This document shows, piece by piece, positions 12,025 through 22,235 of a stretch of DNA of 64,000 nt. Position 1 is the first letter of the stretch, and each line of letters begins with the position of its first letter. The position numbers and the translations under genes are program-made. Location of the stretch: assembly GCA_018417955.1 (NCBI GenBank), contig JACTVC010000002.1:3410001-3474000 (forward strand), in the 5' to 3' direction. Source of the stretch: Laccaria trichodermophora (taxonomy: Eukaryota > Basidiomycota > Agaricomycetes > Agaricales > Hydnangiaceae). Below the pieces are notes generated by a model. It was given only the letters and a program-made list of their open reading frames with translations. It was not told the DNA's origin and searched no databases.

Positions 12025-14484
12025 CTACCGCGCAAACCCTTTCATGGCAACAAACGCTCCCAGTACTGCTGAAAGCAACACTGTCGCACCTGGAAGCAGA
12101 GATTTCATTCCAGATGTACCGGAAACCGATCCATGAGTTGTACTCCCCAAAGATCCCCTGATGTCCGCAGAATGCCCATTTGATGTTGCTAGCACCGTTG
12201 GATCAACAGTTACCGTGTTGACAGTCCTGGTGCGCGCAGTCGTTGCGAAGGTTTTCTGCGCTTGGCTTTCAGCGATCATCGGGTCAGCTGAATTCATGAA
12301 GACCAGTGCGAAACCTGGAGAAGGGACAGGAATACGGCAAACATTGGCAGTCTGGTCGCAATTAACCGTGGTAACGTTCAAAGTTCCCTTGAACCGGCCA
12401 TCAACCTGGAATTTACCACCGAAATACTACTCCGCGAAAGAGTTAGCAGGAGGAGATAAGAGGTGTAATCATGTACCTGGCCTGCCCATGCGATGTTAGC
12501 TTTGGTGGATACAGAGTCGGATGTAAGGTATCTAGATAAAATATCAGCCAAAGCCTCTTACAACATATAGTCACCTACTTCACTCGAACACTAGCAGGCA
12601 CGCCGCCAGTATCAACAGAAACAGAGACGAGGAGACTGCTGGCTCCACTGGCATCGCTGACATAATTGATTAATGCGACCTTTGATAACGTTCCCTGTTC
12701 ATAAATGGCATATGCTGGTGTGTAGGGGCTAGCGGCATTGGCTTGAAGGTCAATGACCTGGGAGGTATTGGTTTTACCGAAAGCTTCCGCAAGAACGAGG
12801 GTGGAATAATAGACTGCACCAAGCGTCCACTCGTTGAACGTAGATTGATTAGTAGGAGGCGCTGTGGAGGTAAATTAGAGGAGATGGAGATGCTGGCGGC
12901 CGTTAAGATGTTACCTGTGAAAGGCTAACAGGACGATTAGCTTTTTGGTGAGATGAAGCCAGACGCAACGTACGTTATAAAATGCATTCTGCCCACCAAA
13001 ATGCAGCAATGCATTAGTGAAATTTCCAAATGCCAGCTGGAATCCATAATCTATCGCCCACAACGACGCTCCATAGCTGTCCGAGATCCCAGCAAAACCG
13101 CCACATGAAGCTGTGTTGGTCTCAAACATGATGAAGGGCTTTCCCGCAGCCGTCGCCAGATTTGCAGAGTTGATGTATGGGTTAACAAGATTTTGAACGC
13201 CACCGTGATTGAGGTAGTCGGGAAAGATAGTTTCGGGGTCAATGATGGGTTGTCCAGTATTAAAATTCGCTGCGCAATTGTTATTCGGATAACTGGGCAA
13301 AAATCAGTAAGAGAAGGACATAAAAATGAAAACGCACTGTTCCACTGAGAAGCAATACATGTTGGCTTTGTAGGCATCGATATAACCCGTGGCCCATACC
13401 TGTTCCGGAGTCCAAGGTCCTGTGGCGACACTGGGACCAATGAGCATGTTCTTGTTGGGAATTTTGGGGTTGCCCTCAATGGTCTGGATCAAGGTAGCTA
13501 TTTCACCGAAATAGTCTTGGGGTTGATAGGATTCGTTGCGTCGACCAAACCTTTCAGGAGTGATGAGTCGGCGAAAAAAAACTGCACTGTCAGACAATGT
13601 GCATACGTTGCGTAGAAATCGGGTTCATTTCCCGCTTGAAGCCCAAGAAGGTTGTCACCGAGAATTTGCTGACCATATTCAGCTATTTCGAGGCGCCAAT
13701 TTGTATCATTGAATGGGATGCCTACGAAGAGAATCATGATTAACGAAGGAAGCGCAGTGACCATGTTCAACGTGTACCCAAAAACCATTTCACATTCAAC
13801 ATCGACGAGATATTGCTCGCCATGTAAAACATATCAAGGGTATACAGAACTGCAGGTGTTTTGGTCTAAGAAAGGTCAGTGACAGGAGGAAATTAAAAGC
13901 TGCGACGATCTACCGTTTGCGTTGAGCCAGAGTCGACCTTTGCAAAGGTGTGACCACCATCAATGTGGTCCACCAGTGCCGCGAACTCTTGTGTATTCCC
14001 CCCCAATCGGATGAGGACGCCGCCAGAGCGTTCTTGCAAGTTCGATATGAGATTTAGCATAGGGACTCCAAGGAGGGATCTAATGTGCTATGAGGACGGT
14101 GGTGGCCAACAACTCAAATATCACAAACGAATTTTTGCCAACTAAGAATGGTAAGGCCAGATAATGAAAGATACAGGGCATTCACTCACGGACTTGACTG
14201 ATAACGGACATTTCAATGGAAAAGCCGAAAAAAGACCCCCCGACATGGGGTATGGAAAGGTTGGCAACCGACGTGGAAGCTTTCAGGAGTGGGAGGTTAT
14301 AGTTGGTGGTCGGTGGGGGGCTAGGGACAGGCGGAGGAGTGAGGACGGTATCGTTATAGGCATTGGGAGAAGCTGTTGGGGTGGCTGCTGAAGCTGTTTG
14401 CCACAACGGTGCTTGGCCGTAAACGGTGACCTGAGCAACAGCAACAGCGGCGAGGTATAGCGGAGCGACCGCAGCAAGCAGCAT
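12025..14484 (-). CDS. Glycoside hydrolase family 79 (beta-glucuronidase/heparanase-like), secreted or membrane-anchored
   Basis: Fungal GH79 enzymes remove glucuronic acid or 4-O-methyl-glucuronic acid from arabinogalactan proteins and related glycans. The start at 14484 gives a signal peptide, MLLAAVAPLYLAAVAVAQ. Conserved blocks include HVGGSFFGFSIEMS and VLIRLGGNTQEFAAL, LGLQAGNEPDFYA with the acid/base Glu in NEP, and FIMFETNTASCGGFAGISDS with the nucleophile Glu in FETNT. The C-terminal beta domain carries VALINYVSDASG and the GH79 C-terminal region VTTVNCDQTANVCRIPVPSP. After it come a Ser/Thr-rich linker and a hydrophobic tail ending AVLGAFVAMKGFAR, which suggests membrane or GPI anchoring. 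Both catalytic residues are intact. Exons are numerous and short; substrate preference within GH79 is not decided. Confidence 0.88.
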
Positions 14485-14586
14485 ATTAATAAGAGTAATA
14501 AGTAGAGAGCGACGTTGAGATGATTGGAAACTTGAATTCAGCTCTTGATGAAGTTTGTATGATTACAGAGAGGAGACTAAGTATGG

Positions 14587-17065
14587 TTACGCCAAGCCAT
14601 CGCCAAGGCTACTAAATTTACTCTTACAATTCTTGAACCAGTCTCTTCCTGCTTCAAACACAACCTTGCTAGCCTCAACTCCATCCAGCGGATGGCTTTC
14701 TCCCTCGAACACAAGCATTTCTACTGCCCCCTCACTTCCAAAATGCGACTTCAGCGCGTGATAGTATTCGATGCCTTGCGTCGGCGCCACTCTCCGATCA
14801 CAATTCCCAATGAGTAGCAAGACTGGAACCGTAACGTTATTAATGTGAGCAATCGGCGATGCCGCTCGAAGCTTGGAAAACGTTTCAGCTGGCATCAACG
14901 GTATGGGACCAGAGTCAGAAAGATGGGAGAAAGGAGCCGTGGAAACGGGATAATAATCAAAACCAAACTCTGAATAGTACCAGTCCGGGATATCGGACGT
15001 AGATATTTCCCCAGACGAAATAACTGGGTTACGCATTACAGCTGCACTGAAGATGCTTGGGTATTGGCCAATTACTGAACGGAAGAGTAAGACGCCAGTC
15101 AGGAGCTGAGTGCCACCATTGCTTACGATGGGCTGTCAAGAAACCCCCATGACTGCCACCCATCACAAATTGTTTGCCAGGTCCATGCTCTGCAACGCCG
15201 AGGTCGATGAGGTGGTTTATAGATGTGACGCAATCTTGAACGTCCAGAGCGCCGCAATTCCCAATCAACGCTTGAACCGAACTCTCACCAAATCCAAGGG
15301 ATCCAGTGTAATTAGGCAACGAAAGGGTGTCTGATAAGTCAGTTCTCCAGAGTCTCCGTCATAAGAAAAAAGAAGAGTCAACATACATCCTTCGAGAACC
15401 ATCGCCGTTGTTGCGGCGGCAAAAGCAGTTGTGGTTGTCCCGTGAGGTCCACCATGAGGAACTGTAATGCATGGAGCTAGGCATGAAGCTCCTGAGTTGA
15501 TAGATTGCACGACGATGGTCTCTGTTGGGTATCTTCCTGGTATTTCAACAATGGAAGTCCGTATCGTGGACAATTTGTTTGAAACTATAATTGAGAAAAC
15601 TGAGTCGGAGGTTGTGTCTGCGAGAAGTCTGCAGTTCAACTGACCTTGTTCAGCTAACATCGGTCTGTCGAGAACTTTCCAAGCAACATCCCCGTCATCA
15701 TTCAAAGTGCCAAGAATAACCTCATATGGAATAGATGGCGAACTTCGAGAGCAGATAAAGCGACAAGAACCATCAGCTGCGAGGATCGACCAGCTGAAAA
15801 GTTCTTCGCTGACCGGCGTCAAATCGCGCACAGATCTATCCTTGACGGACACGAGGAGAATAGTAAAGCGGGAACCCCAAGCAGAAGAAATCAAAATGTG
15901 GTTCTGAGATTGTAATTTTACGACGGGGGAATAAGGCATGTTGTAACTCGGGTATAGACCTGGGAATCTGTTTCTGATCGGATTCATCACGACGTCGACA
16001 ATCGGGTCGACCGTCGCTTCTATGGCGGCGGGGTCGATCGGAGACTTATCTGAAGTGATATCGAGGGCGTGTAGGGTCGATGTGGAAATATGTGCACCCC
16101 CAGTTTTACAAGAAAGCCAGAGCAAGGTAGACGATCCAGCAGAAGATATTGATCGAGGAGATCGGCAGGACAAGTGAGAAGGCGTCAGTTTTTGCGAGGT
16201 GCATGTTATTGATTCTGTTGAATCATTCTTGATGATAACTTGCCAAATACCAGTGGGGCGATTGTAGCAACCCTTTAGGCCAAGCATTCGGCCATCCCGC
16301 GAGTACTCGTACCCTGTACCGTAAATGATGTTTTCAGAGTTTGGGGAAAATATAGCCTGTCCAAGGCAGATGTGTGAGGGAATCGAGAGAGGGAGAAGAG
16401 CGATCACAGGCGTATCGTTTCGATCGTTTTCAAGAGTCGATGGCTTCCAGCGTAGAACAAAAGTTGTAGGACGTTTCTTTCCGTCTAAGCCTTCACCAAA
16501 ATCGGGCTGAAATCGAAATCGATGATACGGATAGTTAGACTTTGGCTGGTTACTTTCAGCTGTGTAGACGATGGCCAACTCGGATGGAGAGAACGCCAGA
16601 GATGATAGGTACTCTAAAGAAAAGAAAAATCAGTTCGACAATGACATGGACCTGTGGGCTAACTCGCCGTCTGCGTAAAAGGCGCCATGCCTCTCCGATA
16701 CATCGACAGACGCTTCCAATAGATCGTCGCACCAAATCTCGACGAAGCGACTCCCTTGAGCTGCGCCACTCTTGACTTCCCGTAGAACGGCGCGACGCTT
16801 CCCAGAGGGGGATACGACAGAAGCGACTAAGTCGAAATCAAGTAGCGGCGAGAGAGAGGGACCGTCACTGGCGAGTAAGCCAGTGATCGTCTTGATCAGT
16901 GTCGTATTCACATTTCGAACGTGGTTTCGGACAGAATATCTGACCTGGGCAGCTACAAAAAACAATCAAATTGCATTCTTCCCAAGAGGAAAGATAATTA
17001 CTGTCTTTCCCAAGAAACTGCGCGGATGTTGGAACTGGTATTTCTGCGAGTGTGGTATAGTGCAT
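14587..17065 (-). CDS. Acylaminoacyl-peptidase (prolyl oligopeptidase family S9)
   Basis: These enzymes release N-acylated amino acids from peptides. The N-terminal half (M at 17065, MHYTTLAEIPVPTSAQFLGK) is a WD/beta-propeller-like region. It includes KRRAVLREVKSG, IFSPNSENIIYGTGYEY and LLGSCRFICSRSS-like blades. The C-terminal alpha/beta hydrolase has HGGPHG for the oxyanion hole and NYTGSLGFGESSVQALIGNC, then FVMGGSHGGFLTAH with the nucleophile Ser in GxSxG. The acid comes in LLIGNCDRRVAPTQGIEYY and the His in FEGESHPLDGVEA. All three catalytic residues are present, and the length is typical of fungal APEH (over 700 residues). The stop is at 14587-14589. The gene is divergent from the DUF6534 protein with a 135 bp shared promoter. 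It is likely cytosolic, since I see no signal peptide. Confidence 0.9.
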
Positions 17066-17200
17066 GAAGAGCCGGCCCGAATCGGAGCGGTCCGCTGAGC
17101 ATCAAGTCAGGTTTGCGGTGGTTTGCAATTGCGAACAGCGCTCCTGGAGGCCTCGAGGCTTCTGGGTGCAGAGCCGCTTTTCCTCCCCGTCACGATAGTT
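17066..17200. promoter_or_regulatory. Divergent promoter of the peptidase and the DUF6534 protein
   Basis: The two start codons point away from each other across 135 bases, so both genes must use this interval. I did not recognise a specific binding site in it. Confidence 0.4.
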
Positions 17201-19157
17201 ATGTCAAGTGCTACGGACAATGTGCAACACTCAGTAGCAGGTGCCTTCTTTGGCTTTACCATTGGTGCAGTGTGCGTTATGGCACAATAACTACCTGTTT
17301 CTGGCCGTGCTGATAATCGTCTTGTAGATTGTTTGGAATCACCATTTTGCAAACCTATCTATATTTTACGACCTATCCCAATGATTCTAAATGGCAGAAA
17401 GCAACGGTTTGTGAACTTCACAATTGGGATGCCACTGCGTTGACAGATATCTCCAGATTTCTACAGTCTGGCACGCAACCCGTTCCTCGCTTCCTTGTTA
17501 TCCAGCTGAGGCTCTGTAATGCTCAGCCTTTTGGACGCTTTGCATCTTGCCTTCAGCATCGATATGATGTATGCGTTCGTCCTTCAACGTTTTGGCGATG
17601 TTAGGTCTGGTTCGCAGGCACTTTGGTGAGCACTTGCGGTGACCTTCCTCATTCAACTAAAACTGGGGCGCTTTGCAGGAGCCTCAAGGCAGGTGAAATT
17701 TTTGAGTTCGGTGTCCTTCACTGACATTCAGTTATTGTTCAGGCTCTAGGCACAACCCAGGTGTGTTGGAGACATTCATTCACAACGAACAATGACCCTG
17801 ACGAGATTGTTGTAGGTGTTTTTTATTGTCTTTGTTCAATGGTGCGGTTCATACCTCTGGTGCTTCCGTCTCATCCATTGACTGTGGATACCTAGCTTGT
17901 ATCTCTATCAAATTTGGAAATGTGATTGAACCATGCACTTTGTCTCTGTTTCAACGGTTGAATGTCACTATTAGTATCTCAAAATCTTCTCTTGAAACGA
18001 AGAACCACACGGGCCCTCCAAGTGCGTTATATACTCATGCACCGTATTGCCAATGTAACATCCTTGGAGTAGGTGTTTGTAGTTTTCGTCGCTCTATCTG
18101 CCTTTGGTTCGTTTCCGATTTTGCTACTTTGGGAAGATAAAGACTTATGCACCGGCTCCAACAAGCTGTCGGAGTTGGTAGGGTTTGAGCCCTGTATCCC
18201 ATTGACGTACTTACACAACATCTCATTTCTCAGTCTTCCTTGTGGAGTTGTATGTGCTACATGTCTGTGTGACTAGTCAACGTTTTGATTGAGCACGATC
18301 ATTAGACAACGAATCACGGTGATTCTTGGTTTCGACGAAAATTTCCAGGTGTGCCTCCCTGAGTTTACTATTATCACTCGCTTCTGAAATTATTTTAGTA
18401 CGCGATCTATCTAGGATTCGGGGCGACCGCCTTGATCGACATAGCCATTGCATGTGCTATGTGTTTCTTGTTGTACAAAAGTAATATCGGAACACGGTAA
18501 GCTTCACTGTGGTGCATATCCGTGGCTATCGTAGTTATGATATCTTGTGAGGGCTGATGATGTGCTTGCATCTCTGATCGATTATTTCATTGGGTCTGGC
18601 TTGACAACTAGGTACATCTTTTTCCTCCATCAAGCGGTACGCTGATCTGACTCGCCTTTTGAGTTTCTTTGCAATTATGTGCATTGTCTTGGTGCGCAAG
18701 CCGTAGCAGTGTTCCTCTACATGCTTACCCCTCCTTTTGTAGTATGTGGCGAAACCAGATTCTTTACTATACCTAGGAATAGAATTTTCAACGCCAAGGA
18801 GTGAGTGCTAAATCATTATCTAATAGAAGAATCGCTTATCCTTTTCAAGTTTACGCGAACTCCGTGCTGGCCATGTGAGTCGCTTTTTCAGAAACAATGG
18901 AATTCACACAAAACAGGCACAGGTACAACTCGCGGGGTCGGCTACGCGAACGGTTGAACGCTACGATTGACCTTGGGCTCGGGTCTTCGCGCCTGTGTTT
19001 TCAAGAGCCCCAGCATATCAATCTGGCTCTAGTGCCGACTGCGTCGATCTCGGAAGACACGGAGTCGATGTACCCTTCTCCTGATAAAACGTATGGCGAA
19101 CATTCTTGTGAATGCGCAAGCCTAAGAGGTGTGTATCTGTCCACTGTGTCGATATGA
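17201..19157 (+). CDS. DUF6534-type multi-pass membrane protein
   Basis: This gene is split into many very short exons, so it shows poorly as open frames, but the family signature is clear once spliced. The start MSSATDNVQHSVAGAFFGFT is followed by VLFGITILQTYLYFTTYPND, then SKWQKAT, the hallmark of the mushroom family with LQTYxYFxxYPND. Next come SLLDALHLAFSIDMMYAFVL, QRFGD, FFIVFVQCLYLYQIWKLSQN and LPxxVFVVFVALSAFGSFPI, then an exon ending YANSVLAM. The C-terminal polar tail starts HRYNSRGRLRERLNATIDLG and ends GVYLSTVSI with a stop at 19155-19157. Seven helices are expected, with C-terminal family residues LYANSLLAxLNxR. Function is unknown for the family. No break was needed to read through, so it looks intact. 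Several intron edges are provisional. Confidence 0.72.
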
Positions 19158-22100
19158 TGCTGATAGTAGAAGGTCGCAAGGATAGAGACGGGTGGAATAC
19201 GCGTGGGTTTACGGTGTAGTAGAAGGCTAGATGGCTTGTCGTCATTATGTCAGATTGTATTTGTGGGTTACCTCTCGAAAAGAACCTGGCACAATCCATT
19301 GTCTGAAATACGCGAGAAGCGTCGATCTAGAACCAGAGATATCGGCGCGTTTTCCGAACATTGATCTAGTCGGTATCCGCCCCATAGGGGTAAAGATCCG
19401 TAAATTTACCGTCAGAGAAATGACATGCAAGGTGTAAGTACCTCAGGTCTTAGAGGCCTCGCCGAATTTACTCCGAAATAGGTGTTCACCAGAGGGTTGG
19501 TTCCATTGTTGTTGGTAGAACCGCGCTAGTGACACCCTACGGCAGAAAAATTACCTGCCAGTGGGACTCATCAAGTTGGCAGCAGGGTGAAGCTTGCATA
19601 AGTTTTTGGGGTCTTCTGTGCGGCGTTAGGTTTGTTGACATGTCGCTTCGCCACTAGCGCGGTTAACCTTTGCCATGATCAACTACTTCCTGAATTCTAA
19701 AGCAACCAATCAGCCGTGTCGACATCCATCCGCTCTACCTACCAGAAGTTCTCTTAGAGAAATTTTTTTGGGCTTGGTAAGTTCATGAAGGAATCGTTGA
19801 GACGCTGCACACCTTCAAGTTGTCAAGTTGATCTTTAAAATAAACGCGTGCGTATCTTTGACATACCGACGTAAGGCTTGCCAGGGCTGCTGCAGTACAT
19901 ATTTTCCTTTCGACAAGTGCAGCTCGAAAAGACCTTGCTGAAAGCCCGCAGTTGCAACGACTATCTTGATCCTGAGGTATTATTACTCAGTGGAACTTGA
20001 GCGCCCAGAACTTGTAAACAAAGAGAAGAATGTAAGAAAAAAGATATGTTTGTTATTTATGAACCTAGTTGATCCCTTTGCGGCTTTGCCACCATCATCC
20101 GATCATTATTCCGTCTTGATTCCGTCCCTTCCCCGCATTATCATGAACGGCACCGAACGTGTTCCTCCGATTACGGGACACTAAAGGATGATCAGCAAGG
20201 AATTTCATCCATCGATAAGAGGTCTGCTTAGTGCGGGGTAGTAAATCGTTGGTGGTTAGGTGGTTCTTCTGACGCACTAGTAGTATTCGTCACCATCACC
20301 AGTCGCCCCTATTTTGTTGCATGAAGACGATGTGACGAGGGGATGCAGACGGTCACCCTCCCGTAAGCACTTACGGCAGTGGGCACTCCCGGACCTAAAC
20401 TCAAAATGCTAAAATTCTCGGCCTGTCAGCTGCTCAGGGATAACCTGGGATAACCCGTCCACGTTCATTTTCATCTCCTTGAACCATGGCCTCGACTGCA
20501 CTTGCGTTCTCCGTTTAAGCAAGGTGAGCCAATTTAGACATATTCATATGGCCTATGTTCATCTTTCACTCGAGATTTCTATGGGCACATATTTGATAGG
20601 TGACGGCTAGCTTTGCACTGACTGTCCGCCTGAAAGACCACAGCAAGCTTCCCTCGAGGCTGAGGTCCTGCCGAATTCAAAGTTTAAAATATCACATTTC
20701 CGAGGCTACGCGCGCGTCAATCGTTTCAATTGCTTACAATCACGCTACTGCATTGTTTATGAGCGCTTCTCCGTCTCCAGGCGTATGCTTTTCCTTTCGG
20801 ATTTTGACCCCCGCACTTGGCTAAGGCATGGGTTCTTTCCGAGAGATCCCTGCAGCAGCTGATGAAATGAAATTCCATATGCGAAAAAATCCGACTCATC
20901 GCCACTGTCTACCTTTCTGATTTCTCGCCTTGTGAGGCTTGAACTCGTCATCTCACGTGTTTCCTTTCTGCGCTTATCGATGGCTGGGTCTTATCGATCT
21001 GCTATTTTGGATTTCTTTTGATGAGAAACACATCCTTTGAACGAAATGGGCAGGCAGCGCTACCACCACGCCTCACCTCGTTGTTTTGCTATTGAGCTAC
21101 CCAACTGGTGTTGGATAGGCGAACACACTTGATACCGGATCTTGGCACGCGTCCTCCCGCTGGCTTGTTTCCCTCCTACTTCAGTCTCTTTTGGGCTCAG
21201 CTGCCAGACTGTACAAACGTTCTATGTATTGGCATGATATTGTATGCGGTAGGACATGTCAATTTGCGAAGGTACATCGGTCGGAATGAACACTTCCTAG
21301 ACGTCCCCCTGCCATCTAATCTCCATGTTGGGCGCGTACTAGCGGCGTTGCCCAAGGAACGTTTATGACCAACGAAGTAGAACTCCCTGGGAGGTTTCAC
21401 AGCCTTGGTGATGGGCGATTGCATCAAGCGCTGTCAAACGACATGCACTCGCCGTACGTATAACATCTAGATTCGAATTCCTCACACCGTTATCAGCGAA
21501 GCCAGTCATCGCCTTGCAAGTACATCGCGTGATGCGTCTTCGGTATTTTTTGAAATTGTGCACCTCGACAGTGACATATACCTTCCGGATTTGCGTATCA
21601 AGGCACCTGAAGATTCCGCCACTAGGGTTGTGGGCAAGTTGTGGGGAAAGTATTGGGACTGCGACATTGTGAGTTGTTCTGTGGAGAATGATCTATCTAA
21701 CGAAATGAATTCGATTCAATTGACGGCGTCGGAAAGCAGTTGTAGATTGAGATGTAAGACGTATTCTGCTACCCTGGCAGAACAGGATCACTACCGCAGC
21801 GCTGCTTCTGCTAAGATCAACATTGGAAGGCCTCGTGTAGTCAACTACATGTGCGGTGGGTAGGGGCCATTGACAATGTGCTATACTGACAGGAGAAGGC
21901 AGGGTCAAAAGGGGAAAGTGGCACATAGATCGTTGGATGTCCGAGTATTTCCTTCGGTGGTGATATGTGTGCTACACGTGTGAAGAGGAGTTCAAATGTT
22001 GCTGAGTATATATTTCTATGATCATGATCATTGGTTCGGGGAATCGGCTCGAGTCAGATGTGTCGTCCCAATTTGGACCGTAATTGCAAATTTGCGCGAA

Positions 22101-22235
22101 ATTTATCTTGATGGCACCTGGCTTTCCTTTTTAGATTATTTTTTCATAAAAACTTGAGTAAAATTTGTGTAAAACGCTCTCCCTTTTGAGAGCCCTTTTT
22201 CTTGTTGCCCTTGCCTCTGATCCCCTCATCCCTAA
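19158..22235. other. 3 kb gene-free region upstream of the GATA factor
   Basis: This is the longest stretch in the window with no gene I can support. Open frames here (for example 21108-21368 and 21558-21863) show no family motif and no consistent splice pattern. Visible sites are two CACGTG cores (20954-20959 and 21975-21980) and two copies of CTTATCGAT (20973 and 20990), which carry GATAAG on the minus strand. The last 30 bases before the GATA-factor start are CT-rich, as in a fungal 5' leader. It may be a long regulatory region or may hold an untranslated RNA or long 5' UTR exons. Confidence 0.45.
20973..20998. promoter_or_regulatory. Paired GATA sites upstream of a GATA factor
   Basis: CTTATCGAT occurs twice, starting at 20973 and 20990, 17 bases apart, so two CGATAAG sites lie on the minus strand within 26 bp. 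Fungal nitrogen GATA factors of the AreA type prefer two nearby HGATAR sites. These are about 1.25 kb upstream of the GATA-factor start. Autoregulation is inference; single HGATAR sites are common by chance in 3 kb. Confidence 0.25.

Noticed and set aside
6849..17065. A secondary-metabolite gene cluster
   Set aside because: The adenylation enzyme is not next to a P450, transporter, methyltransferase or polyketide synthase. The P450, MFS transporter and transferase-like gene are 24 to 38 kb away and separated by housekeeping genes.
20430..20460. GGGATAACCTGGGATAACC as a GATA-factor site pair
   Set aside because: The base before GATA is G in both copies, which does not fit HGATAR.
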